From GCA-2725625 sp964574215 (lineage in GTDB: Bacteria; Pseudomonadota; Alphaproteobacteria; Rhodospirillales; UBA2165), in assembly GCA_964574215.1 (NCBI GenBank), contig CAZNLR010000041.1, positions 1-47,105 on the forward strand: a stretch of 47,105 nt of DNA, in the 5' to 3' direction. Of this stretch, positions 1-8,993 are shown one piece after another. The position numbers and the translations under genes were made by a program. The number at the start of each line of letters is the position of its first letter. Position 1 is the first letter of the stretch. A model generated the notes under the pieces. It did not search any database. It was not told the origin of the DNA and saw only the letters and a program-made list of their open reading frames with translations.

Positions 1-444
1 GTTCTGTAAAGGCACGGTGCCCAATCCCACGAAGCGGTCCGGGTGAAGCGCCACGGTTTCGGCAATACGGTCGTGGATCACCGTCGACGTGTCCCGGGTA
101 AAGTCGGCGGGATAGGCGTAATTGTAATGAAAGGGCGAGGTAGAGATGGCTTGGACATCAATGCCCTGAGCGTCCATATCCTTCAGCCGTACTTCCGTGT
201 CGGTCAGCTTGGGCAGGATCGTCTGGTGAAGCTTGGTGTTGATCTCCGCCGTCATGGGGTTGTTGTCGGTGGCCTTGCGGCTGCTGTCCCCCGGCGCCAG
301 TTGCTGCAGCATGGCGTCCGCTTCGGGCACATGAATGTGACAGTGAATATCGACGGTGAAAAATTTTTTGCCGTCGGAAACGGTTTGTCCTTGGCTGGAA
401 CCCGCTTCGGCAGGCGGCGCATGATGGGCGCATTTGAATAGCAT
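1..444 (-). CDS. Amidohydrolase family 2 protein, N-terminal part (runs off the left edge)
   Basis: Reading the minus strand from the ATG at 444 gives 148 open codons to the edge, so only the N-terminus is present. After about 20 residues comes a beta strand ending in DIHCHIH, which holds the HxH metal-binding motif that opens the TIM barrel of amidohydrolases. Next come a segment on a 'MDAQGIDVQAIS' pattern and then HPDRFVGLGTVPLQ, both typical of the Amidohydro_2 group (ACMSD, gamma-resorcylate decarboxylase and related enzymes). An AAGGGGAAGAGA-like ribosome site sits just before the ATG. The substrate cannot be told from the N-terminus; decarboxylation or hydrolysis of a small aromatic or carboxylic substrate is typical. 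The remaining metal ligands and the catalytic Asp would lie outside the window. Confidence 0.8.
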   Translation of the reverse strand, partial: MLFKCAHHAPPAEAGSSQGQTVSDGKKFFTVDIHCHIHVPEADAMLQQLAPGDSSRKATDNNPMTAEINTKLHQTILPKLTDTEVRLKDMDAQGIDVQAISTSPFHYNYAYPADFTRDTSTVIHDRIAETVALHPDRFVGLGTVPLQN

Positions 445-489
445 TCTCTTCCCCTTTTGATTTTTAGCTGGTGAAATTGGATGTAATTA

Positions 490-849
490 TTAGCTATCGG
501 CGATCCACGCCATGGCGGCATCTTTTTCCTCTTCCGGGAAATAGCGCATTTCTGCGCTGGTGAGTTTGTCGCCGATTTTGGCGCTGAGCTCTTCCCAGCG
601 TTTGTTGCCGACCAGGGCCAATTTGGTGAAGTCGTTCCAGTGTTTGACGCCGAAAGCGAAATCGTCCCAGGCGGCGGCCAATTCCCAGCCTTCCATTTCG
701 GTGATATCGCAATAGATACGGATTTTGCCGTGTTTTGCGATTAGACCTTCCAGTTCGGGGATCAACCTCTGATATTCGGCATCGGTCAATTTGCCGACGG
801 CACGCAGGCAAACCAGATCGCCATTACTTTCCGGTAACAACTCGATCAT
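490..849 (-). CDS. SpoIIAA-like (STAS-related) small protein
   Basis: 119 residues, the usual length for the SpoIIAA-like/STAS-fold family. It starts MIELLPES and has the alternating strand-helix pattern of that fold: a strand with GDLVCLRAVGKLT, a helix EYQRLIPELEGLI, a strand KIRIYCDITEMEGW and a long amphipathic C-terminal helix ending MAWIADS. Known members are soluble and of unclear function; several have been linked to membrane or lipid association. The gene begins 24 bp after the lpd stop on the same strand, so it may be the last cistron of the TCA operon. A GGGGATCGGG stretch lies just upstream of the ATG. I can name the fold with good confidence but not the role. Confidence 0.7.
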   Translation of the reverse strand: MIELLPESNGDLVCLRAVGKLTDAEYQRLIPELEGLIAKHGKIRIYCDITEMEGWELAAAWDDFAFGVKHWNDFTKLALVGNKRWEELSAKIGDKLTSAEMRYFPEEEKDAAMAWIADS

Positions 850-873
850 AACCCGATCCCCCTAGGTTAGTTC

Positions 874-2280
874 CTACATGTGCAGGGCCCGGCCATCGAC
901 GGCGAGGGCGGCTTCCTTGACCACCTCGCTCAGGCCCGGATGGCCGTGGCAGATGCGGGCGATGTCCTCGGCGGAACCGCCGAATTCCATGGCCACCACG
1001 CATTCCTGGATGAGATCGCCGGCGGCCGGTCCGATAATATGGACGCCCAGCACTTCGTCGGTTTCCTTGTCGGCAAGAATTTTGACGAAACCGTCGGTGG
1101 CGCTCATGGCGCGGGCGCGGGCGTTGGCCATAAAGGGAAACTTACCGGCGTTGTAGGCGATGCCGAGCTCTTTCAGCTTTTCTTCCGATTTTCCCACGGT
1201 GGCGATTTCGGGTGAGGTATAGACGATGCCCGGAATGGCATCGTAATTGATATGGCCGGACTGGCCCGCCAGCATTTCCGCCAGCACCACGCCTTCGTCC
1301 TCGGCCTTGTGCGCCAGCATCATGCCGCCGATCACATCACCGATGGCGTAGACGCCTTTGACGTTGGTTTCGAAGTGATCGTTGACCTTGACGAAACCCA
1401 GGTCCATCTCGACGCCCGCCTCTTCCAGGCCGAGACCCTGCGTATAGGGAATACGCCCGATTGCTACCAGAACGACATCGGCTTTGATCTGGTCGGCATC
1501 ACCACCGTCCTTGGGTTCCACGGTCAGGGTAACGCCGGACTTGGCTGTCTTGGCGCCGGTCACCTTGCTGGCGAGTTTGAACTTGATGCCCTGCGCCTTG
1601 AGGATACGTTCCGCGTTTTTCGAAATTTCCGCGTCGGAGCCGGGCAGGACCACATCCAGGAATTCCACCACGGTGACCTCCGAGCCCAGACGCCGCCAGA
1701 CCGAGCCCAATTCCAACCCGATAACACCGGCGCCCACCACCACCATTTTTTTCGGCACCTTTGGCAGTTCCAACGCGCCGGTGGAGCTGACGATCTGTTT
1801 TTCGTCAATCTCCACGCCGGGCAGGGGCGCCACGTCGGAGCCGGTGGCGATAATGATATTCTTGGTGGTCAAGGTTTGGGTCTTACCGTCTTCGCCGGTT
1901 ACATCGACCTTGCCGTCGCCGGCCACTTTGCCGGTCCCCACCAGGCGGTCGATCTTGTTCTTTTTCATCAGGAAGTCGACACCTTTGATGGTATCGCCGA
2001 CCACGCTGTCCTTGTGGCCCATCATGGCCTTAAGGTCCAGTTTTACACCGCTCGCCACCACGCCGTGATCGGCGAACTGGTGCTGGGCCTCCTCGTAGAG
2101 ATGAGAGGAATGCAATAGCGCCTTGGAGGGAATGCAACCCACGTTGAGGCAGGTGCCGCCCAGGGTCGGGCGCTTCTCAACCAAAGCGACCTGCAGGCCC
2201 AACTGAGCAGCCCGAATGGCGGCGACATAGCCGCCGGGGCCGCCGCCGATGATCGTCACGTCATAGTTTTTGTCGGCCAT
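874..2280 (-). CDS. lpd: Dihydrolipoyl dehydrogenase (E3)
   Basis: 468 residues, normal length for E3. It reoxidises the dihydrolipoyl groups of the 2-oxoglutarate dehydrogenase E2, passing electrons through FAD to NAD+ in the cytoplasm. Visible motifs in order: FAD-binding GGGPGGYVAAIRAAQLG near residue 11, the redox disulphide in GGTCLNVGCIPSKALL, the NAD Rossmann motif GAGVIGLELGSVWRRLG, the second FAD motif TNVKGVYAIGDVIGG, and the C-terminal catalytic HGHPGLSEVVKEA. It starts 15 bp after the sucB stop and is the last enzyme gene of the operon. Because it sits with sucA and sucB, it most likely serves the 2-oxoglutarate complex, although E3 can be shared with pyruvate dehydrogenase and the glycine cleavage system. 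Confidence 0.97.
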   Translation of the reverse strand: MADKNYDVTIIGGGPGGYVAAIRAAQLGLQVALVEKRPTLGGTCLNVGCIPSKALLHSSHLYEEAQHQFADHGVVASGVKLDLKAMMGHKDSVVGDTIKGVDFLMKKNKIDRLVGTGKVAGDGKVDVTGEDGKTQTLTTKNIIIATGSDVAPLPGVEIDEKQIVSSTGALELPKVPKKMVVVGAGVIGLELGSVWRRLGSEVTVVEFLDVVLPGSDAEISKNAERILKAQGIKFKLASKVTGAKTAKSGVTLTVEPKDGGDADQIKADVVLVAIGRIPYTQGLGLEEAGVEMDLGFVKVNDHFETNVKGVYAIGDVIGGMMLAHKAEDEGVVLAEMLAGQSGHINYDAIPGIVYTSPEIATVGKSEEKLKELGIAYNAGKFPFMANARARAMSATDGFVKILADKETDEVLGVHIIGPAAGDLIQECVVAMEFGGSAEDIARICHGHPGLSEVVKEAALAVDGRALHM

Positions 2281-2295
2281 TTTGCGGTCCCCCTT

Positions 2296-3843
2296 TTACA
2301 TATCCAGCATGATGCGTTGCGGATCCTCGATACATTCCTTGATGCGCACCAGGAACGACACCGCCTCGCGCCCGTCGACGATGCGGTGATCGTAGCTCAG
2401 CGCCAGATACATGATCGGACGCACCACGATATCGTCACCGACCACCACCGGGCGTTTGACGATATTGTGCATGCCCAATATGCCCGATTGGGGCGCATTG
2501 AGGATCGGCGTCGACAGCATGGAGCCGTAGATACCACCATTGGTGAGCGTGAAGGATCCGCCGGTCATTTCATCCAGACCCAGCTTGCCCTCCCGGGCGC
2601 GGCCGCCAAAATCGCCGATGGCCTTTTCGATATCGGAAAAACTCATTTGATCGGCGTCCCTCAGGACCGGCACGACCAAACCGCTTTCGGTGCCGACGGC
2701 GACACCGATGTCGTAAAAATTCTTGTAGACAATCTCCTCGCCGTCGATCAGCGCGTTGACCGCCGGGAAATCCTTGAGGGCGACAATGGACGCTTTGACG
2801 AAGAAGCTCATAAAGCCGAGACGCACACCGTGGGCCTTCTCGAACTTGTCCCGATAGGTGGACCGGGTTTCCATCACCGCCGACATGTCCACCTCGTTGA
2901 AGGTGGTCAGCATGGCGGCTGTGTTCTGGGCGTCCTTGAGGCGGCCAGCAATGACTTTGCGGAGCTTGGTCATTTTGACCCGTTCTTCGCGGGGTCCGGC
3001 GGGTTTGGTCGGAATCTGGGTCACCGCCGCGCCCGTATCGGCAGCGGCTGGGGCAGGAGCGGCTGCGGGTGCAGCCGCGGGTCCACCGGCTTTTTGATAG
3101 GCCAGCACATCGCCCTTGGTCAGGCGGCCGTCCTTGCCCGTTGCCGGAATCTGAGCCGGGTCATAACCTTCGTCTTCAACCAGTTTTCTGACGGCCGGGG
3201 ACATGGTGATCTCGCCACCCGACGCCGCCGGGGAGGGAGCCGTTTCGGCTGCCGCGGCAGGCGCAGGCGCAGCGGCAGCACCGGCGCCACCGATCACGCC
3301 CAACAACGCGCCAACCGCTACATCGGCGCCTTCTTCCGCCGCGATCTGGCTAAGGGTGCCGGCCACCGGCGCATTGACCTCGACCGTCACTTTGTCGGTT
3401 TCCAGTTCCACCAAAGGTTCATCGGCGGCAACCGCATCGCCCACGGATTTCAACCAGGTGGCCACGGTCGCTTCGGCGATGGATTCGCCCAGGGTTGGCA
3501 CTTTGATTTCGGTCGTTTCGCCATCACTTCCACCGGCGCCGGCGCCACCGCTTTCGACAGGCGTCACTTCTTCGACGGATTTGGGCGCCGGTGCTTCCGA
3601 AGCGCCGCCCTCACCGATCATACCCAGAAGCGCACCCACTTCCACGTCGGCGCCTTCATCGGCCAGGATTTCCGTGATGGTTCCCGCCACCGGGGCATTG
3701 ACTTCCATGGTGACTTTATCGGTTTCCAGTTCGAGGATGGGCTCATCGGCGGCGACCGTATCGCCGACCTTTTTGAGCCAAGTTGCAACCGTCGCTTCGG
3801 TTAGCGATTCGCCAAGAGTGGGAACTTTTATTTCCGTTGCCAT
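2296..3843 (-). CDS. sucB: 2-oxoglutarate dehydrogenase E2 (dihydrolipoyl succinyltransferase) with two lipoyl domains
   Basis: 515 residues, about 100 longer than a typical E2o. Lipoyl domain 1 covers about residues 2-78, with the lipoylated Lys43 in ELETDKVTMEV. An Ala/Gly/Glu-rich linker follows. Lipoyl domain 2 covers about 111-188, with Lys151 in ELETDKVTVEV. An Ala/Pro linker leads to the E3/E1-binding domain at about 214-250 (MSPAVRKLVEDEGYDP, GRLTKGDVLAY). The acyltransferase core fills the rest, with catalytic His486 and Asp490 in SYDHRIVDGREA. The core forms the 24-mer and transfers succinyl groups to CoA. The two lipoyl domains are nearly identical in sequence, which points to a fairly recent internal duplication. 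It lies 13 bp downstream of sucA and upstream of lpd. The substrate assignment rests on this context and on the E2o-like start EIKVPTLGES. Confidence 0.96.
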   Translation of the reverse strand: MATEIKVPTLGESLTEATVATWLKKVGDTVAADEPILELETDKVTMEVNAPVAGTITEILADEGADVEVGALLGMIGEGGASEAPAPKSVEEVTPVESGGAGAGGSDGETTEIKVPTLGESIAEATVATWLKSVGDAVAADEPLVELETDKVTVEVNAPVAGTLSQIAAEEGADVAVGALLGVIGGAGAAAAPAPAAAAETAPSPAASGGEITMSPAVRKLVEDEGYDPAQIPATGKDGRLTKGDVLAYQKAGGPAAAPAAAPAPAAADTGAAVTQIPTKPAGPREERVKMTKLRKVIAGRLKDAQNTAAMLTTFNEVDMSAVMETRSTYRDKFEKAHGVRLGFMSFFVKASIVALKDFPAVNALIDGEEIVYKNFYDIGVAVGTESGLVVPVLRDADQMSFSDIEKAIGDFGGRAREGKLGLDEMTGGSFTLTNGGIYGSMLSTPILNAPQSGILGMHNIVKRPVVVGDDIVVRPIMYLALSYDHRIVDGREAVSFLVRIKECIEDPQRIMLDM

Positions 3844-3856
3844 ATCGTCCTCTGCT

Positions 3857-6808
3857 CTAAATATGAGTTTCTTTTTGTCTGATACGCTTAAAGGGTTGTT
3901 TCAATTCGCTTTCTTTCCAAGTGAGCGCCTGTTCGACCAGTTGGATCTGCTCGGCGTTATGGGTTTTAACCGACCCGACCGCCGGAGAGGCCGAGGAAGG
4001 ACGACCGACATAGATGGGCCGCCGCGGCTTTTTCTTATCCTTGGTCACATCCTCGATAACGTATTCGATGCGTCTTATGACGAAATTCCAGGCCCCCATA
4101 TTGGCGGGCTCTTCCTGGCACCAGACGACATCGGCGTTGGGGTAACGCGATAGAACTTTGGAGAGGCCATCCCGGGGCCAGGGATAGAGTTGTTCGATGC
4201 GGACAATAGCGACATCGTCGATCTCACGTTCGCGCCTCGATTCCAAAAGGTCGTAGTAAACCTTGCCCGAACACAGAATCACGCGTTTAACCTTACTATC
4301 AGCCGCCATTTCATCAATCTCCGGTATCACCCGATGGAATTTCGATCCCGGACCCATATCCTCCAGCGTGGACACCACCAGCTTGTGGCGCAGCATGGAT
4401 TTCGGTGACATGACAATCAGGGGTTTGCGGAAATTCCGTTTCATTTGCCGCCTGAGCAGATGGAAGAAATTCGCCGGTGTGGTGGCGTTGACCACCTGCA
4501 TATTGTCTTGGGCGCAAAGTTGAAGGAAACGTTCCAGGCGGGCGGAGGAATGTTCCGGCCCCTGCCCTTCCATACCGTGGGGCAACAACACTACCAGGCT
4601 GGACATGCGCAGCCATTTGGATTCACCAGACGATATAAACTGATCGAAAATAACCTGCGCCGTGTTGGCGAAGTCGCCGAACTGCGCCTCCCAAATCACC
4701 AACGTATCGGGATCGGTCAGTGAATAGCCGTACTCGAATCCAAGAACGGCAAATTCGGACAAGGGGCTATCCAAGACCCTGAACGACGCCTGATCGGGAC
4801 TAATTTCACTGAGCGGGTAATAGCGGTTTTCGTTTTCCTGATCGACAATGACCGCATGGCGATGGGAAAACGTGCCGCGGCCCGAATCCTGGCCCGCCAG
4901 CCGCACCTCCGTACCCTCGACCATCAACGAGCCGTAGGCCAATGCTTCGCCCATGGCCCAATCGAGACCCTCGCCCGATTCCATCATTTTTCTTTTGGCT
5001 TTCAGCTGGCGCAGAAGTTTGCTGTTGACGTTGATGCCTTCCGGTTCCCGGCCGAGCGACAGGCCGATTTCCCTTAGTTTTTCAATTTCGACCGAGGTGT
5101 CGTCATCGTGCTTTTCTTCATCGCCTTCCAGTTGGACGAGGTCTTCCCAGACACCTTCCAGCCAGTCGGCTTTGTTGGCCCTGAAGCCCGACGCCGCTTC
5201 AAATTCGGCTTCAAGGTAGGAATGAAATTCGGCTTCCATGCCGTCGGCTTCGGCCTCGGTCAGCACACCGTCATCGATCAATTGTTTGCGGTAAATCTCT
5301 TTGGTGGACGGGTGCTTGGCGATGGTTTTGTACATGATCGGCTGGGTGAACATGGGCTCATCGCCCTCGTTATGCCCATGGCGGCGGTAACAGAACATAT
5401 CTATCACCACGTCACGTTTGAACTTCTGCCGGAACTGGGCGGCGAGATCGGCCACCCGGACGACGGCTTCGGGATCGTCGCCGTTGACATGGAAAATCGG
5501 CGCCTGCATGCCTTTGGCAATATCGGTCGGATAGGGCGTCGACCGTGAATGGGCGGGATTGGTGGTGAAGCCGATCTGGTTGTTGACCACCAGATGAATG
5601 GTACCGCCGGTTTTATATCCTTTGATTTTCGAAAGGTCTAAACTTTCCGGCACGATGCCCTGCCCGGCGAAAGCGGCGTCGCCATGCAGCAGCAGGCCCA
5701 TAACCTCGCCGCGCTCCTCGTCCCGCCGCTGATGCTGCTTGGCCCGTACCTTGCCGAGAACAACGGGGTTGACCGCCTCAAGATGCGACGGATTGGCGGT
5801 CAATGAAAGGTGCACGGTACCTTCGGTGAATTCCCGGTCGGCAGAGGCGCCCAAATGATATTTGACGTCGCCCGACCCCTGGACGTCTTCCGGCGTCGAA
5901 ACCCCACCCTGGAACTCGGAGAAAATGGCGCGGTGGGGCTTGCCCATGGTCCGGGCCAGCACATTGAGGCGTCCCCGGTGGGGCATGCCGATGACGACTT
6001 CCTTGACGCCGACATAAGCGGCGGTGCGCAGCATACGTTCGATGCAGGGGATCATGCTTTCGCCGCCATCCAAGCCGAAACGTTTGGTGCCGGTATGTTT
6101 GACCTGGAGGAAGTTTTCGAAGCCTTCCGCCTCGATCAGATCCTTGTAGATCATTTTCTTCAGGCGTGGCGAAAATTCGGTACGGTAGTTGTAGCCTTCA
6201 ACGGCATTTTGAATCCATGAGCGTTCCTCGATCTCCTGGATGTGCATGTACTCGACGCCAATGGAGCTACAGTAGGATTCGCGCATGACCTCGAGCACTT
6301 CACCCAGGGTCGCTTGTTCTTTACCGGCCATGCTGGTGAACGTGTCCAAATAAAACGTGCGGTTGAGGTCTTCTTCGGTAAAGCCGTAGGTTTTGTAATC
6401 CAGTTCCCGGTGATAGCCGGCGCCAATAATGCCCAGAGGATCGAACTGGGCATGCAAATGGCCGCGCACCCGGTAGGACCGGATGAGGATACGGGCGCGG
6501 ATCGATTCCTGGGCGACCTTGGTAACCTCGTCGCTGGATATTTGCGATTTTTCACCGGTAGGAATAGGTGTCGGGTCGCCGGTGACATTACTACCGTCAT
6601 TGTCTTGCCCGATGACCGTCGTTTTCGACCGGGCCCAACTGGCGCCGTTAACCTCGCCTTCAATACCCGATTTATCGTCATTGAGTTCGGAGAAAACGGA
6701 TACCCAGCTGGCGTCCACTGATTTCGGATCGGCTAGATAGCGGTCATACAGCTCCGCTATATAGGCCGCATTCGCGCCGGTGAATATTGAATCATTGGAA
6801 TTCGCCAT
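3857..6808 (-). CDS. sucA: 2-oxoglutarate dehydrogenase E1 component
   Basis: 983 residues, normal for the E1o family. It is thiamine-diphosphate dependent, decarboxylates 2-oxoglutarate and reductively succinylates the E2 lipoyl groups. The N-terminal segment (TGANAAYIAELYDRYLADPKS, SWVSVF) is the E2/E3-contact region found in E1o. The core has GMPHRGRLNVLA, the TPP/Mg motif GDAAFAGQGIVPESL, and NNQIGFTT. The C-terminal transketolase-like part has LLPHGMEGQGPEHSSARLER and VWCQEEPANMGAW. It follows sucD by 33 bp and is followed by sucB, in the usual alphaproteobacterial order. Nothing in the sequence suggests a break. Confidence 0.97.
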   Translation of the reverse strand: MANSNDSIFTGANAAYIAELYDRYLADPKSVDASWVSVFSELNDDKSGIEGEVNGASWARSKTTVIGQDNDGSNVTGDPTPIPTGEKSQISSDEVTKVAQESIRARILIRSYRVRGHLHAQFDPLGIIGAGYHRELDYKTYGFTEEDLNRTFYLDTFTSMAGKEQATLGEVLEVMRESYCSSIGVEYMHIQEIEERSWIQNAVEGYNYRTEFSPRLKKMIYKDLIEAEGFENFLQVKHTGTKRFGLDGGESMIPCIERMLRTAAYVGVKEVVIGMPHRGRLNVLARTMGKPHRAIFSEFQGGVSTPEDVQGSGDVKYHLGASADREFTEGTVHLSLTANPSHLEAVNPVVLGKVRAKQHQRRDEERGEVMGLLLHGDAAFAGQGIVPESLDLSKIKGYKTGGTIHLVVNNQIGFTTNPAHSRSTPYPTDIAKGMQAPIFHVNGDDPEAVVRVADLAAQFRQKFKRDVVIDMFCYRRHGHNEGDEPMFTQPIMYKTIAKHPSTKEIYRKQLIDDGVLTEAEADGMEAEFHSYLEAEFEAASGFRANKADWLEGVWEDLVQLEGDEEKHDDDTSVEIEKLREIGLSLGREPEGINVNSKLLRQLKAKRKMMESGEGLDWAMGEALAYGSLMVEGTEVRLAGQDSGRGTFSHRHAVIVDQENENRYYPLSEISPDQASFRVLDSPLSEFAVLGFEYGYSLTDPDTLVIWEAQFGDFANTAQVIFDQFISSGESKWLRMSSLVVLLPHGMEGQGPEHSSARLERFLQLCAQDNMQVVNATTPANFFHLLRRQMKRNFRKPLIVMSPKSMLRHKLVVSTLEDMGPGSKFHRVIPEIDEMAADSKVKRVILCSGKVYYDLLESRREREIDDVAIVRIEQLYPWPRDGLSKVLSRYPNADVVWCQEEPANMGAWNFVIRRIEYVIEDVTKDKKKPRRPIYVGRPSSASPAVGSVKTHNAEQIQLVEQALTWKESELKQPFKRIRQKETHI

Positions 6809-6841
6809 TCTGGGATCCTGTGATTAATTCGACAATCAAGC

Positions 6842-7717
6842 CTAGCTGTTCATGGCCTCCAGCATGGTGGTTCCGAGCGCCGCCGGGGAATCGGCAACCA
6901 AGATACCGGCGCTGCGCAACGCTTCCATTTTGTCGGCCGCGCCGCCCTTGCCGCCGGCAATGATGGCGCCGGCATGGCCCATGCGGCGGCCCGGAGGTGC
7001 GGTAACGCCGGCGATGAAGCTTACGGTCGGTTTTTTGACTTTCGAAGATTTAATGAATTCGGCCGCTTCTTCTTCGGCGGAACCGCCGATCTCACCGATC
7101 ATAATGATACCTTCGGTTTCGTCATCACCCAGGAACATTTCCAAACAGTCGATAAAGTTGGTGCCGTTGATGGGATCGCCGCCGATACCGATGCAGGACG
7201 TCTGGCCCAGACCGACGGATGTGGTCTGGCCGACCGCTTCGTAAGTCAGCGTACCGGACCGGGATACAACGCCGATCCTGCCGCGCTGGTGAATGTGACC
7301 GGGCATGATGCCGATCTTGCATTCGCCGGGGGTAATGACGCCGGGGCAGTTGGGGCCGACCAGCCTGGTGCCGGAACCCTGCAAGGCGCGCTTGACCTTG
7401 ACCATGTCCATGACCGGAATGCCCTCGGTGATGCAGACCACTAGGGGAATTTCGCAATCGATGGCCTCCAGGATGGCTTCCGCCGCGAAGGGCGGCGGCA
7501 CGTAGATGACCGACGCGTCAGCGCCGGTTGTATTCACGGCGTCGGCCACGGTGTCGAAAACGGGTAAATCGAGATGGGTGGTGCCACCTTTGCCGGGCGT
7601 AACGCCGCCGACCATTTTGGTGCCGTAGGCGATGGCCTGTTCGGAATGGAAGGTGCCTTGCGACCCGGTGAAGCCCTGGCAGATTACTTTGGTGTTTTTA
7701 TCGACGAGCACAGCCAT
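6842..7717 (-). CDS. sucD: Succinyl-CoA synthetase alpha subunit
   Basis: 291 residues, normal for the family. With SucC it makes succinate and CoA from succinyl-CoA while phosphorylating ADP or GDP. The CoA-binding Rossmann region is visible at CQGFTGSQGTFHSEQAIAYG. The central GPNCPGVI motif and the phosphohistidine loop RRMGHAGAIIAGGKG are present; the His in GHAGAI is the transient phospho-residue. The start codon lies one base after the sucC stop, so the two subunits are translationally coupled, as expected for a 1:1 complex. A GGAGGC-type ribosome site lies inside the end of sucC. Confidence 0.97.
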   Translation of the reverse strand: MAVLVDKNTKVICQGFTGSQGTFHSEQAIAYGTKMVGGVTPGKGGTTHLDLPVFDTVADAVNTTGADASVIYVPPPFAAEAILEAIDCEIPLVVCITEGIPVMDMVKVKRALQGSGTRLVGPNCPGVITPGECKIGIMPGHIHQRGRIGVVSRSGTLTYEAVGQTTSVGLGQTSCIGIGGDPINGTNFIDCLEMFLGDDETEGIIMIGEIGGSAEEEAAEFIKSSKVKKPTVSFIAGVTAPPGRRMGHAGAIIAGGKGGAADKMEALRSAGILVADSPAALGTTMLEAMNS

Positions 7718-7718
7718 T

Positions 7719-8918
7719 TTAAGCGGCCTCCTTCACTTCTTTGACCACCTTTTCGGCGGCGTCCGCCAAATCGTCGGCGGATACGATGGGCAGGCCGGAT
7801 TGAGCCAGAATCTTCTTGCCCAAATCCACATTGGTGCCTTCGAGCCGGACCACCAGGGGCACGCTTAAAGACACTTCCTTGGCCGCGGCGACAACGCCTT
7901 CGGCGATCACGTCGCAACGCATAATGCCGCCGAAAATATTGACCAAAATGCCTTCCACATTGGAATCCGACAGGATCAGCTTAAAGGCCGTGGTGACGCG
8001 CTCTTTGGTGGCGCCGCCGCCCACATCGAGGAAGTTGGCGGGGTCACCACCGTAAAGTTTGATGATATCCATGGTCGCCATGGCCAAACCGGCGCCATTG
8101 ACCATGCAGCCGATATTGCCGTCGAGCTTAATATAGTTGAGGTCGTGCCGCTCGGCTTCCAGTTCCGCCGCGTCCTGCTCGTCCTCGTCGCGCATTTCCT
8201 CGATATCTTTGTGCCGGTAGAGGGCGTTGTCGTCGAAATTCATCTTGGCGTCCAGGGCGATAACGTCGCCGTCTTTGGTCACCACCAGGGGATTGATCTC
8301 CACCTGGCTGGCGTCCAGTTCGACAAAGGCCCGGTACATGGACATGAGGAATTTGACGGCGGACTTAACCTGATCGCCTTTCAAACCCAAGCCAAAGGCA
8401 ACCTGGCTGGCGTGAAAGCGCTGCATACCCGTCACCGGATCGATGGCGACCGTCAGAATTTTTTCCGGGGTTGATGCAGCAACCTCCTCGATATCCATGC
8501 CGCCTTCTTCACAGGCGATGACGGTGACTTTTGAGGTAGCCCGGTCGATGAGCAGGCTGAGATACAATTCGGATTCGATATCACAGCCGTCTTCGATATA
8601 GACACGCTTGACCTCTTTACCGGCGGGACCCGTCTGATGGGTAACCAGCGTGGCGCCCAGCATCTGCTTGGCGGCTTCCCTGACATCTTCCACATCCTTG
8701 ACGACGCGGACGCCGCCGCCGTCACCGGCGCTGTCTTCGGTAAATTTTCCCTTACCCCGGCCACCGGCGTGAATTTGAGATTTAACCACCCAGACCGGGC
8801 CGCCAAGATCCTTGGCAATGGTTTCCGCTTCGGCTGCCGTATAGGCCACACCACCCCGCAACACGGCGACGCCGTATTGGGACAAAAGCTGTTTCGCCTG
8901 ATATTCGTGTATATTCAT
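7719..8918 (-). CDS. sucC: Succinyl-CoA synthetase beta subunit (ADP-forming type)
   Basis: 399 residues, normal length. It opens with the family signature MNIHEYQAKQLLSQYGV, followed by the ATP-grasp nucleotide-binding domain (VVKSQIHAGGRGKGKF) and the C-terminal ligase domain with GCMVNGAGLAMATMDIIK, FLDVGGGA and NIFGGIMRCDVIAEGVV. It carries the nucleotide specificity and forms a complex with SucD. The gene lies about 75 bp downstream of mdh, and its stop is one base from the sucD start. A GGGGTAAGAGGC-like stretch precedes the ATG. Confidence 0.97.
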   Translation of the reverse strand: MNIHEYQAKQLLSQYGVAVLRGGVAYTAAEAETIAKDLGGPVWVVKSQIHAGGRGKGKFTEDSAGDGGGVRVVKDVEDVREAAKQMLGATLVTHQTGPAGKEVKRVYIEDGCDIESELYLSLLIDRATSKVTVIACEEGGMDIEEVAASTPEKILTVAIDPVTGMQRFHASQVAFGLGLKGDQVKSAVKFLMSMYRAFVELDASQVEINPLVVTKDGDVIALDAKMNFDDNALYRHKDIEEMRDEDEQDAAELEAERHDLNYIKLDGNIGCMVNGAGLAMATMDIIKLYGGDPANFLDVGGGATKERVTTAFKLILSDSNVEGILVNIFGGIMRCDVIAEGVVAAAKEVSLSVPLVVRLEGTNVDLGKKILAQSGLPIVSADDLADAAEKVVKEVKEAA

Positions 8919-8993
8919 TTGCCTCTTACCCCTTCGAGACGGCGGCGCTCCGAGAACTGTTCCTGGATTCGCCGCCGCGTTTTCTTGAGAGAG

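Noticed and set aside
1252..3804. Long plus-strand open frames opposite lpd and sucB (288 and 495 codons)
   Set aside because: They are antisense to clear enzymes, rich in His/Arg/Asp from the mirrored codon pattern, and have no family motifs or ribosome sites.
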